A stretch of DNA of 33,140 bases from contig DASXAP010000192.1 of the NCBI GenBank assembly GCA_036406655.1, positions 1 through 33,140 of the forward strand. The letters are read 5' to 3'. The position numbers and the translations under genes are program-made. Below the pieces are notes generated by a model. That model did no database searches. It worked only from the letters and a program-made list of their open reading frames with translations, and was not told the DNA's origin. Origin of the DNA: VAZQ01 sp036406655 (GTDB lineage: Bacteria > Pseudomonadota > Alphaproteobacteria > Rhizobiales > Xanthobacteraceae). Positions 17,469 to 25,299 of this stretch are shown here, in pieces (positions within the stretch are counted from its first letter, which is position 1; every line of letters begins with the position of its first letter).

Positions 17469-18983
17469 TCAGCGCTCGCGCGCGGCCTGGTCGGCGATCT
17501 CGCGCAGCGGCGAGAGCAGGTAATCGATGGCGCGCCGCTGCCCGGTCTTGATCTCGACCGTCACCGCCATCCCCGGAGTGAGCGGGACTTCCTTGCCGTC
17601 GATGTCGATCGCCCGCTGCGCGAGCCGGATGGTGGCGGGAAACACCAGGTTCTGCGTCCGCGGCGGCTGCGCCGCTGCTGCGCTCTGCGGCCTGGCTGCG
17701 GTCGCAGCGTCGCTCAGATTGGTTGCATCGCGCTCGTCGACCGCGTCGCGCGACACCTTCGCCACCTCGCCGGCGATGGTGCCGTAGCGGGTGAAGGGAA
17801 AAGCTTCGATCTTGACCACCGCCGGCTGCCCGGCTTCAACGAAGCCGATGTCCTTGTTGGCGATCATCACCTCGACCTCGATCGGCGCGTCACGGGGGAC
17901 GAGCGTGAGCAGCGACTGCCCGCTCGACACGACCTGGCCCAGGGTGGTGACCGCGAGCTGCTGCACGGTGCCGGCAATCGGCGCCTTGAGCTGGGTGCGG
18001 TCGGTCTTCGACTGCGCCTTGATCAGCTCCTGCACCAGCCGGTCGCGCTTGCGCTCGATCTCGGCGAGCTTCTGCGATTGCTCGGCGATGAACTGGCTCA
18101 CGGTCTCGTCGATCTTGCGCTCGAGCGAGGTCATGGCGGCATCGCTCTCGATCACCTGGCCGCGGTCACCGGCGTCGGTGGTGATCTGCGACTCGTACTG
18201 CTGCAGCGCCTCGATGGTTTGCGCGCGCGAGCCCGCCCCCTTGGCGTCGATCTCCTCGCGCATCGCCACCCGTTCCTTGGCCAGCGCAATGAGCTTCTCG
18301 CGGGCGGCGATGGTGGCGATGAGCCGCTGCTTGGTGGCCGCCTTCTCGGCGAGCTGTCCCTTCAGGCTGGCGATCGTCGAGGCGAGCTGGTTGAGCTCGG
18401 CGACGAGCACGCTCTGCTCGCGCTGGCGTATGCCGGCCGCGATCCCTTCGGGAAATTCGATCGTGAGCGGCTTGTGGCCGGCGGCGCCGGCCGCCGTGAT
18501 CGCCACCTTGCGACGGGCAGCCTCGGCGCTCGCCGCCTCGAGATCGCGTGCCTGCGCTTCCCGGTCGGCGGCCGTCTCGGTGGGGTCGAGCTCGAGCAGC
18601 ACGTCGCCGGCCTTCACCCGGCTGCCGTTCTCGACGTGGATGGCGACGACCTTGCCGGCTTCGAGCGGCTGCACCACCTTGGAGCGTCCGCTCGGCTGCA
18701 CCTTGCCGGGCGCGACCGCGTGGATGTCCATCCAGCCGAGATAGGACCAGCCGAGCGCGAACAGGAACAGCGCGCAGATCGACAGCAGGAGCGAGCGCGC
18801 AACCGGTGACGGGGGCGTCACCAGGATCTCGAGCGCGGCCGGCAGGAACTCGGGATCGGCCGGCCTGCCGGGCGCGGCGGGCCGCGCCGCCGGTGGTCTC
18901 GCCGCCGGCACCGGCTGCGGCGCCGCCCTCCCGCGCTGCGCACCTGCCGGCGTCTGTATCGCTCCCGCATTGCCGGTTTGCAT
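17469..18983 (-). CDS. Type I secretion membrane-fusion adaptor (HlyD family)
   Basis: A 504-aa periplasmic adaptor. It has an N-terminal Pro/Ala-rich cytoplasmic region (1-45), then FLPAALEILVTPPSPVAR (typical of HlyD-type adaptors) and a transmembrane helix at about 64-82. A split lipoyl-like domain begins at GRSKVVQPLEAGKVVAIHVENGSRV (100-124), followed by a long alpha-helical hairpin (about 135-330, Ala/Glu/Lys/Gln-rich). The second lipoyl half is IAGTVQQLAVTTLGQVV, and a beta-barrel ends in PGMAVTVEIKTGQR. A low-complexity Ala/Pro/Gln insert interrupts the barrel region. It links the ABC transporter to a TolC-like channel. I chose ATG 18983 with GAGGGGG upstream; a TTG at 19031 would overlap the transporter stop, but its extra codons have less biased third positions. 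Confidence 0.93.
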   Translation of the reverse strand: MQTGNAGAIQTPAGAQRGRAAPQPVPAARPPAARPAAPGRPADPEFLPAALEILVTPPSPVARSLLLSICALFLFALGWSYLGWMDIHAVAPGKVQPSGRSKVVQPLEAGKVVAIHVENGSRVKAGDVLLELDPTETAADREAQARDLEAASAEAARRKVAITAAGAAGHKPLTIEFPEGIAAGIRQREQSVLVAELNQLASTIASLKGQLAEKAATKQRLIATIAAREKLIALAKERVAMREEIDAKGAGSRAQTIEALQQYESQITTDAGDRGQVIESDAAMTSLERKIDETVSQFIAEQSQKLAEIERKRDRLVQELIKAQSKTDRTQLKAPIAGTVQQLAVTTLGQVVSSGQSLLTLVPRDAPIEVEVMIANKDIGFVEAGQPAVVKIEAFPFTRYGTIAGEVAKVSRDAVDERDATNLSDAATAARPQSAAAAQPPRTQNLVFPATIRLAQRAIDIDGKEVPLTPGMAVTVEIKTGQRRAIDYLLSPLREIADQAARER

Positions 18984-19027
18984 CCGACCCACCCCCTCAC
19001 CACCCGGCCATGACCTGCCGAGGGCTT

Positions 19028-21286
19028 TCAATCATTGCTCTCCTGCGCCTGGATGCGCCAGAGCCGGCTGTAGACGCTGTCGGAGCGGGCCAGCAGCGAG
19101 GCGTGCGTGCCCTCTTCGACGATCGCCCCGTTGTCGATGGCGATGATGCGATCGCAATGGCGCACTGCCGCCAGCCGATGCGCGATCACGATCACGGTAC
19201 GGCCGCGCACGATCTCGCGCATGTTGGCCTGGATGGTGCGCTCGCTCTCGTAGTCGAGCGCGCTCGTCGCCTCGTCGAAGATCAGGATGCGCGGCTGGGT
19301 GGCGAGCGCACGCGCGATGGCGATGCGCTGGCGCTGCCCGCCCGAGAGATTGGCGCCGCGCTCCTCGATCGGCGTGTCGTAGCCGAGCGGCAGCCTGGAG
19401 ACGAACTCGTCCGCTCCGGCGAGCCGCGCCACCGCGATCACGTGCCCGCGCGGCATGCCGGGATTGGCGAGCGCGATGTTCTCGTGGATGGTGCGGTTGA
19501 ACAGCACGTTCTCCTGCAGCACCACGCCGATCTGCCGGCGCAGCCAGGCGGTATCGACCTGGCCGATATCGACGCCGTCGAGCAGGACCTGCCCGCGGTC
19601 GGGTCGATAGAGCCGCTGCACGAGCTTGGTGAGGGTCGACTTGCCCGAACCGGACGGGCCGATGATCCCGAGCACCTCGCCGGCGGGGATTTCAAGGTTG
19701 ATGTCGCGCAGCACGTCGGCGGCCTCGGGGCGATAGCGGAAGCTCAGCCCGCTGATCCTGATCGCGCCGCGCGCGGGCGGCAGGTGGGCGGCGGCGAGGC
19801 GCTGGCTTTCCGGCGGGCTGTTGAGGATGTCGCCGAGCCGCGCCACCGAGATCTGCACCTGCTGGAAGTCCTGCCACAGCTGGGACAGCCGCAGCACCGG
19901 CGCGGTGACCTGGTTCATGATCATGTAGAAGGCGATCAGGCCGCCGACGGTGAGATCGGCGTCGATCACCGCCTTGGCGCCGAAGAACAGCACCGCCGCG
20001 GTGGTGGCCTTGCTCACATACTGAATGGCGTTCTGGCCGATATTGCTGAGCATCACCGCCTGGAACGAGGTCTTCACATAGGCGGCGAGGCGGTCCTCCC
20101 ATTCGTTGCGCAGGATCGGCTCGACCGCCGCCGCCTTCAGCGTCTGGATGCCGAACACCGATTCCACCAGGAACTGCTGGCTCGCCGCGCCGGTGTTGAA
20201 GCGCTCGCTCACCTTCTCGCGCAGCGCCGGACGGATCAGCAGCGCGATGATCAGATAGAGCGGGATCGAGGCGAGCACGATGACCGTGAGCGTCGTCGAG
20301 TAGAGGAACATGACGGCGACGAACACGACCGTGAACAGGAGGTCGATGACCGAGGAAAGCCCCTGCCCGGTGAGAAAGCCGCGGATGGTCTCGAGCTCGC
20401 GCACGCGCGCCACCGTCTGTCCGGTCGGCCGCGTCTCGAAATAGCCGAGCGGCAGCCGCAGCAGGTGGTCGAACAGCCGGCTGCCGAGCTCCACGTCGAT
20501 GCGGCTGGTGGTGTGGCTCAGCGCATAGGAGCGCAGATATTGCAGCGTCACGTCGAACAGGCCGATGGCGGCGAGCCCGACGACGATCGCGATCAGGGTC
20601 GACATCCCCTTGTGCACCAGGACCTTGTCGATCACGATCTGGAAGAAGAGCGGGGTGATCAGCGCGAACAGCTGCACGAACAGCGACGCGATCAGCACGT
20701 GCGCCAGAGGCGCGCGGTAGCGCCAGAGCGACGGCAGAAACCAGCGGAATCCGAAGGTGGCGGGATCGATCCCGGCGCCGCCCCAGCGCCGGGTGATGAG
20801 CACGATCTCGCCGTCCCAGGCCGCCGCCACCGCTTCGGGAGCTTCGTCGCGCGCGGTGCGGTCGAGCGGGTTGCCGATCCGCAGCCTGCCGTCGGGCAGG
20901 CGCAGGACGAGGACGCGGTAGCCGCCGTCCTTCATGCGCAGGACGGCGGGCACGGGAACACTGGCGAGGCGCTTGACCGTCTGCGCCTTCAGCAGGCGCG
21001 CCTTCAGCCCGATGCGCTGGGCGACGCGGACGATGTCCTCGCCCCGGGCGGGTCGGGTCCCGAGCCCGAGGTCGTGGGCGAGCTGGAACGGATCGGCGGC
21101 GATCCGGTAGTGGCCGGCAATGGTGGCGAGCGCGAACAGGCCGGAGTCCGGGCGCTGCGGCAGCGGAACCGGCTGGACGGCGCCGGAGCTGCCGGCCCGC
21201 TCCGGCGCAAGTCCGGCCTGCTCCGGCGCGGGCGCATCGGGGCGCCCCTCCTGCGGCTCGAACGGCCGTTTCGGCAGGGATGACAT
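19028..21286 (-). CDS. Type I secretion ABC transporter (HlyB-like, degenerate C39 domain)
   Basis: A 752-aa fused permease/ATPase. The N-terminal ~45 residues are Pro-rich. Residues about 46-165 form a C39-like domain without the catalytic Cys (DSGLFALAT where peptidases have a Cys), so it should bind rather than cleave substrate, as in HlyB. Transmembrane helices lie between about 190 and 460. The nucleotide-binding domain has Walker A GPSGSGKST (543-551), signature LSGGQRQ (647-653), Walker B RILIFDEATSALD (666-678) and the switch His703 in IAHRL. It would export an unprocessed protein with a C-terminal signal in one step, together with the adaptor that follows. The ATG is preceded by GAGGGA. 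No RTX-type substrate or TolC gene is in the window. Confidence 0.94.
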   Translation of the reverse strand: MSSLPKRPFEPQEGRPDAPAPEQAGLAPERAGSSGAVQPVPLPQRPDSGLFALATIAGHYRIAADPFQLAHDLGLGTRPARGEDIVRVAQRIGLKARLLKAQTVKRLASVPVPAVLRMKDGGYRVLVLRLPDGRLRIGNPLDRTARDEAPEAVAAAWDGEIVLITRRWGGAGIDPATFGFRWFLPSLWRYRAPLAHVLIASLFVQLFALITPLFFQIVIDKVLVHKGMSTLIAIVVGLAAIGLFDVTLQYLRSYALSHTTSRIDVELGSRLFDHLLRLPLGYFETRPTGQTVARVRELETIRGFLTGQGLSSVIDLLFTVVFVAVMFLYSTTLTVIVLASIPLYLIIALLIRPALREKVSERFNTGAASQQFLVESVFGIQTLKAAAVEPILRNEWEDRLAAYVKTSFQAVMLSNIGQNAIQYVSKATTAAVLFFGAKAVIDADLTVGGLIAFYMIMNQVTAPVLRLSQLWQDFQQVQISVARLGDILNSPPESQRLAAAHLPPARGAIRISGLSFRYRPEAADVLRDINLEIPAGEVLGIIGPSGSGKSTLTKLVQRLYRPDRGQVLLDGVDIGQVDTAWLRRQIGVVLQENVLFNRTIHENIALANPGMPRGHVIAVARLAGADEFVSRLPLGYDTPIEERGANLSGGQRQRIAIARALATQPRILIFDEATSALDYESERTIQANMREIVRGRTVIVIAHRLAAVRHCDRIIAIDNGAIVEEGTHASLLARSDSVYSRLWRIQAQESND

Positions 21287-21389
21287 GTTCCCTCGGCGAT
21301 AGAATTATGCAGTCATTGCCCCGGGCGAGCGCCCCGTGCGGCTCGCACCGTACCGACAGTGAGGTTTGACATTACCGCAGACGGATCAA

Positions 21390-21404
21390 GATTTCATTGA
21401 AATC
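21390..21404. promoter_or_regulatory. 15-bp perfect palindrome, candidate operator for the secretion operon
   Basis: GATTTCA-T-TGAAATC, two exact 7-bp half-sites around one base, lies about 104 nt upstream of the ABC-transporter ATG. It sits in an A/T-richer stretch that stands out from the surrounding GC-rich DNA. The shape fits a dimeric repressor or activator site. No regulator gene is adjacent, so the binder is unknown. Confidence 0.4.
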
Positions 21405-21500
21405 CGCGGCGCATTTTGAGCATTCCGGTCGAAAGAAATTAATGCACGTCCCGGTGAGATCGAGCCGCGGCGAGAGTCGAGCGCGCTGATGCGACTGAAC

Positions 21501-21599
21501 GGCAAGCGTGCGGCACGCGAGATCTGCTCCCTCCCCCGCTTGCGGGGGAGGGCTGGGGTGGGGGCATCGTCGCGACGGGCTCGTTTGTTGCGCCCCCTC
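21501..21599. repeat. Dispersed repeat, type 3 (partial copy, inverted relative to 26661-27050)
   Basis: About 99 bp running GGCAAGCGTGCGGCACGCG, then the hairpin CCCTCCCCCGC-TT-GCGGGGGAGGG, then GCTGGGGTGGGGG and ending TTGTTGCGCCCCCTC. It matches, in reverse complement, the right two-thirds of the 157-bp units at 26661-26817 and 26894-27050 plus the adjoining GGCAAGCGTGCG. It lies about 110 nt beyond the stop of the VOC gene. Confidence 0.8.
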
Positions 21600-21707
21600 G
21601 GCGCAAGGGTGCGGCTCCTTCGCTCGCGCGGTTGGTTCGCAGCGTGCGGCACACGGATCGGTCGCGTTGCACCGAGGTGCATCAATCTGCCCTGGCGTCC
21701 GCGGCCA

Positions 21708-22592
21708 CTACTGCATCATCTCCTCGCCCGGCATGATGCCCCACAGGTTGGCGGCCGCCGGATCCTTCGGCCATACCTTGGGCCGCTGCGGATGGTCGCG
21801 GTGCCAGGGCCGGGGCTCGAAATAGCCGAGCTCCTCGTTCATGCGGTCGAGCTCGGCGAAGGTCTCGGTGATCAGCCCGGCGGGGCTGCGGTGGTAGGCG
21901 AACAGGTTGTGGCCGATCCCGTGCCGGCCCGGCCCCCACAGGAGCCGGTAGCCGTTGAGGCTGAGATAATCGCAGGCGGTCTGCAGGTGCCCCCAGTCGC
22001 GCAGCTCGAAGGCGGTGTGGAAGTGCCGGTTCGAGCCGGTCTGCATCAGGTTGATGGTGTGGTGGTCGGGACCGCAGCGCAGGAACGAGAAGAAGTCGGC
22101 CATCCAGTCGGACTCGCGGAAGCCCAGCACGTCGCAATAGAACCTGGTGACGTGCTTGACGTCGGTGACGTGAAAGGCGACGTGGCCGAGCTTGTGCGGC
22201 ACGATGCCCTTGCTCGGAAATCGCTGTCCGGCGAACGCACCGCGCTTGAACACCTCGATCGTGGTGCCCTTGGGGTCGGTGAAGGTGACGAGGTCGGCGA
22301 TCGAGGGCTCGGCGTCCTTCCTGCGCTGGGTCTTGATGCCGTGCCCCTGGACCTGCCGGTCGAAGGCATCGAGATCGTCGTCCGGACCGATCTGGAACCC
22401 GAGCCGCAGGCATTCGGCGCGCGCACCCCGGCGCAGAACCAGGGAATGATGATCGACGGTCGAGGCGAGATAGACCGCGCCCTCGCCTTTGTCGGTGACG
22501 GTGAGCCCCATTATCTCGGTGTAATATTCCACCTGCATCTCCACGTCGGGAACCTCGTAGGCGGCGTGGGCGATCTTCCTGATGCGAATCAT
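21708..22592 (-). CDS. Two-domain VOC protein, extradiol-dioxygenase-like (second copy in window)
   Basis: A 294-aa protein with two VOC domains (about 4-117 and 133-250). The C-terminal iron triad is visible: His137 (KLGHVAFHV), His192 (HFHTAFEL) and Glu243 (ITETFAEL), with DHHTINLM (about 176-183) supplying second-sphere residues. This is the arrangement of type I extradiol ring-cleavage dioxygenases. It differs clearly in sequence from the VOC protein at 10708-11658. ATG 22592 is preceded by GGAGG at 5 nt; a GTG two codons earlier is the alternative. It is the last gene of the run that begins with the Mo-hydroxylase, and probably performs ring cleavage in that pathway (inference from context). 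Confidence 0.87.
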   Translation of the reverse strand: MIRIRKIAHAAYEVPDVEMQVEYYTEIMGLTVTDKGEGAVYLASTVDHHSLVLRRGARAECLRLGFQIGPDDDLDAFDRQVQGHGIKTQRRKDAEPSIADLVTFTDPKGTTIEVFKRGAFAGQRFPSKGIVPHKLGHVAFHVTDVKHVTRFYCDVLGFRESDWMADFFSFLRCGPDHHTINLMQTGSNRHFHTAFELRDWGHLQTACDYLSLNGYRLLWGPGRHGIGHNLFAYHRSPAGLITETFAELDRMNEELGYFEPRPWHRDHPQRPKVWPKDPAAANLWGIMPGEEMMQ

Positions 22593-22699
22593 GCGCACCT
22601 CCGTTCATGCGAAGCTGGGACTCGTGACCGGCTCACAGCGTTCCCAGGCGGACCCGCCGTGCGGCCCGGTGCGGCGCGAACTGCACCCGACACGCCGCA

Positions 22700-23578
22700 T
22701 CAACGCGGCCTTCGCGGCAGCGCCGCGACGACGTCGACCATGGCGGCGACGTCCTTGTCGGCAAAGCCCATCTCGATGAACTTGTCGTAGAGCTCCGCCG
22801 CGCGGTCGAGCAGCGGCGTGGCGACGCCTACGCTGTCGGCGAGCTCGGCGATCATGCCGAAATAGTGCTGCAGCGCCGGCACCGTGCCTTGCACGGGCAG
22901 GAACCGGCGCTGCGCCATCCAGGGTGCGCGGATGGCGAACTGGGTCGAGCCGCCGCTGCCGGAGGCGATCGCCTTGATCATCAGCTCGACGTCGACGCCG
23001 GCCTTCAGCCCGAGCGCCATGGCTTCGGCGGCGGCGGCGATGTTGAGCGCAACCAGCAGATTGTTGACGAGCTTCACCCGGCTCGCGGCGCCGAACGGCC
23101 CGAAATAGAGGCAGCTGTCGGCGAACCCCGCCACCACCGGCTCGATCCTGCGGCAGGCCTCCCGCTCGCCGGCGAGATAGATCACCGCCTTGCGCTCGGC
23201 CGCCATGCCCGGCGTCCCGCTCACCTCGCCGTCGAGGAAGATCGCCCCCTTTGCCGCGAGCGGTCCCACATGCCGCTCTTTCTCGGCAACGCGGTGCGAG
23301 CCGAGCTCGACGATGATCTGGCCGGGACGTGCGGATTTGAGCAGCCCCTCCGGCCCCTGCACGACCTCCGCGAGCGCCTCTTCGGAAGGCAGGCACGAGA
23401 GCACGATGTCGGCCTCGGCGCCGATCGCGGCCGGCGAGCGGGCCGGCACGCCGCCCGCCTGCACGAGCTCGGCGAGCGAGCTCCTACGGTAGCCGAGCAC
23501 GCGGTAGCCGCTCTTGATCAGGTTGGTGCAGATCGGCAGCCCGATCCTGCCGACGCCGACGAAGCCCACGGTTTGCAT
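22700..23578 (-). CDS. 3-hydroxyisobutyrate-dehydrogenase-family NAD(P)-dependent oxidoreductase
   Basis: A 292-aa beta-hydroxyacid dehydrogenase. The Rossmann motif is GFVGVGRIG (5-13), and the catalytic Lys169 lies in SRVKLVNNLLVALN, the family K-x-x-N-N motif. The substrate-binding segment reads DGEVSGTPGMAAERKAVIYLAG (116-137, in part) where classical members have DAPVSGG, so the substrate is probably not 3-hydroxyisobutyrate. Related enzymes act on tartronate semialdehyde, 6-phosphogluconate-like acids or imines. ATG 23578 follows the acyl-CoA ligase stop by 32 nt and has a GAGAGGG ribosome site, so it shares the ligase transcript. The open frame extends upstream into the ligase only as a shadow. 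Confidence 0.9.
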   Translation of the reverse strand: MQTVGFVGVGRIGLPICTNLIKSGYRVLGYRRSSLAELVQAGGVPARSPAAIGAEADIVLSCLPSEEALAEVVQGPEGLLKSARPGQIIVELGSHRVAEKERHVGPLAAKGAIFLDGEVSGTPGMAAERKAVIYLAGEREACRRIEPVVAGFADSCLYFGPFGAASRVKLVNNLLVALNIAAAAEAMALGLKAGVDVELMIKAIASGSGGSTQFAIRAPWMAQRRFLPVQGTVPALQHYFGMIAELADSVGVATPLLDRAAELYDKFIEMGFADKDVAAMVDVVAALPRRPR

Positions 23579-23610
23579 GCTCTCACCCTCTCGTCGTCCG
23601 CGCGTCCCGC

Positions 23611-25185
23611 TCACGCCGGCAGCTGCATGCGCGCCTGCCAATCGGCCTTGAGCTTGTCGCGCAGCACCTTGCCGCGATCGCTCTTGGGCAATTCGGCGAC
23701 GATGAACACCTGCTTGGGCGCCTTGGGCAGCGGCAGGCTTGCCCGGCAATGCTCGTCCACCGCCGCCTCGCTGAGGTTCGAGCCCGGCCGCGCCACCACA
23801 TAGCAGACGACCTCCTCGCCGTAGGTCGGGTCCGGCACCCCCACCGCGGCGGCATCGACCACGTCGGGATGGCTGAGCAGCACCGCGTCGATCTCGAGCG
23901 GCGCGATGTTGACGCCGCCGCGAATGATCAGGTCCTTGCTGCGGCCGGTGACGCGGATGAACCCCTCCTCGTCGCGGACGGCGAGATCGCCGGACTTGAT
24001 GCGGTTGCCGCGGATCGGCTCGATGCTGCCGTCGTCGCCCAGATAGCCCACCGCGCAGTGCGGGCCCCCCACCGTGACCTCGCCCTCGACATTGGCCGGA
24101 CAGGCGACACCCTGCGCATCGACGATGGCGAATTCCTGGTAGAGCGCGGGCATCCCCACCGTGCCCATCTTCCGCCGGTGGTGCCGGTTGCAGCAGATCC
24201 ACCCGGCTTCCGACATGCCGTACATCGGCAGGAGCTTCAATCCGTACATGCGCTCGAACCGCAGCCACTGCTCGGGCGTCAGCGGGGCGGTGCTGCAGGT
24301 CATAAGCCGCAGGCTGGGCACGTCCTTGGCGCTGTACCCCAAGGGCTTGTTGAGCAGCATGTTGAGCACCGCCGGGACGCCGGCGGCGAAGGTGATGCGG
24401 TGATCGCGCACCCACTCGAAGAAACGGCTGTGCGAGAAGCGGCGGGCGATGTGTAGCGTGAGGCCGGTCTGCAGGAACGGCATCAGGCTCAGCACCTGCG
24501 CCGAGTTCCAGCCGAACGAGCGGTATTCCAGCGTCCGGTCCTCCCCGGTGAGGCCGAGCGCGTCGACCGACGAGAGCCCGTTGAGCCAGTAGGCGCAGTG
24601 ATCGTAGACGACGAGCTTCGGCCGGCTGGTGGTGCCCGAGGTGCAGAAGATGGCGGCGAGATCGGCCGCGTCGTTGCGCTGGAGGAGCGTCGCCGGCGCA
24701 ACCCGACGCGGCATCCGGCGAAAGAGATCGTCATCCGGCTCGGCATCGGCGCCGTCCGGGGTGTAGCGGCCGAAGCAGGTGAACGGCCGGGAGCCGAGCA
24801 GCGCCGCCCCGTCGAGGCCCTTGTGCACGAGCGTCAGCGCCGGAGCGACCGCGGCGGCGAGCTCGCCGATCATCGTGGCGTTGAGCTCGATATTGAGCGG
24901 GGCGACGATGGCGCCGATGCGCCAGCAGCCGAGCCAGACGAGAAGCTTCTCCAGGACCTCGTCGGCAAGGAGCAGCACGCGCCCGCCCTTGGCGACGCCG
25001 CTATGCGCGAGCGCGGCGGCTGTGTCGGTCACGGCGGTCTCGAGCGCAGCGAACGAGATCGAGGTGCCCTGATCGAGATCGACGAGCGCCGGCTTGTCGG
25101 GATGACGCGCGCGATGGCTCGCGAGCAGCTCGGCTATCGGCTGATACGGGATCACCGGCTGATGCTCGCCGAACACGCTGGTCAT
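23611..25185 (-). CDS. AMP-dependent acyl/aryl-CoA ligase (class I adenylate-forming)
   Basis: A 524-aa adenylate-forming enzyme activating a carboxylate as its CoA thioester. Motifs: P-loop CTSGTTSRPK (181-190), YGMSEAGW, the ATP-ribose Asp in IKSGDLAVRD, the hinge VTGRSKDLIIRGGVNIAPLEID and the C-terminal Lys506 in SDRGKVLRDKL. The P-loop is atypical: the usual GTTGxPKG is GTTSRPKLV, losing two glycines, although the Lys is kept. It is more distant from the ligase at 4484 than normal paralogues would be, and its context (Mo-hydroxylase upstream, dehydrogenase and extradiol-type protein downstream) favours an aromatic or heteroaromatic acid. That is inference; a fatty acid cannot be excluded. 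The gene begins about 115 nt after the 2Fe-2S subunit gene, across a type 2 repeat. Confidence 0.9.
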   Translation of the reverse strand: MTSVFGEHQPVIPYQPIAELLASHRARHPDKPALVDLDQGTSISFAALETAVTDTAAALAHSGVAKGGRVLLLADEVLEKLLVWLGCWRIGAIVAPLNIELNATMIGELAAAVAPALTLVHKGLDGAALLGSRPFTCFGRYTPDGADAEPDDDLFRRMPRRVAPATLLQRNDAADLAAIFCTSGTTSRPKLVVYDHCAYWLNGLSSVDALGLTGEDRTLEYRSFGWNSAQVLSLMPFLQTGLTLHIARRFSHSRFFEWVRDHRITFAAGVPAVLNMLLNKPLGYSAKDVPSLRLMTCSTAPLTPEQWLRFERMYGLKLLPMYGMSEAGWICCNRHHRRKMGTVGMPALYQEFAIVDAQGVACPANVEGEVTVGGPHCAVGYLGDDGSIEPIRGNRIKSGDLAVRDEEGFIRVTGRSKDLIIRGGVNIAPLEIDAVLLSHPDVVDAAAVGVPDPTYGEEVVCYVVARPGSNLSEAAVDEHCRASLPLPKAPKQVFIVAELPKSDRGKVLRDKLKADWQARMQLPA

Positions 25186-25207
25186 GGCCGCTACCTTGAT
25201 CTTTCAA

Positions 25208-25293
25208 CGTCATGCGCGGGCTCGTCCCGCGCATCCACGTCTTGGTGGCGTAACGAAAGGCGTGGGTGGCCGGGACGAGCCCGGCCATGACGA
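25208..25293. repeat. Dispersed palindromic repeat, type 2 (copy 2)
   Basis: 86 bp, CGTCATGCGCGGGCTCG ... CCGGCCATGACGA, sharing the end sequences, the CATCCACGTCTT block and the AAGGCGTGG block with the copy at 10608-10698; the central linker differs. It lies 6 nt beyond the stop of the 2Fe-2S subunit gene and 22 nt before the ligase start. It could therefore form an mRNA hairpin between two cotranscribed genes, stabilising or attenuating one side. Confidence 0.85.
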
Positions 25294-25299
25294 TATCAT

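Larger units (their letters stand above)
21287..21707. other. 421-bp gene-free region upstream of the secretion operon
   Basis: I see no credible gene here. The first part (21287 to about 21460) is relatively A/T-rich for this genome and must hold the secretion-operon promoter, though I cannot pick a convincing -35/-10 pair. It contains the 15-bp palindrome at 21390-21404. The central part holds a type 3 repeat (21501-21599). The rest, up to the VOC stop, shows nothing recognisable; short open frames here are made of repeat sequence. Confidence 0.7.

Noticed and set aside
18548..21283. A 911-codon plus-strand frame antisense to the secretion genes
   Set aside because: His/Arg/Asp/Glu-rich shadow of the ABC transporter and adaptor; the minus-strand frame has complete ABC motifs.
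21365..21393. Plus-strand TTGACA with an A/T-rich box 17 nt later
   Set aside because: The hexamer 17 nt downstream (AGATTT) is a poor -10, and no plus-strand gene follows, so it is probably chance.
21386..21685. Possible small minus-strand gene (about 99 codons) before the secretion operon
   Set aside because: Most of it is translated type 3 repeat (TPALPRKRGRE-type sequence), with no ribosome site or recognisable domain.
22700..24415. A 571-codon frame suggesting a fusion to the 3-hydroxyisobutyrate-dehydrogenase-like protein
   Set aside because: Homology begins at ATG 23578 with a ribosome site; upstream codons are a shifted reading of the acyl-CoA ligase.
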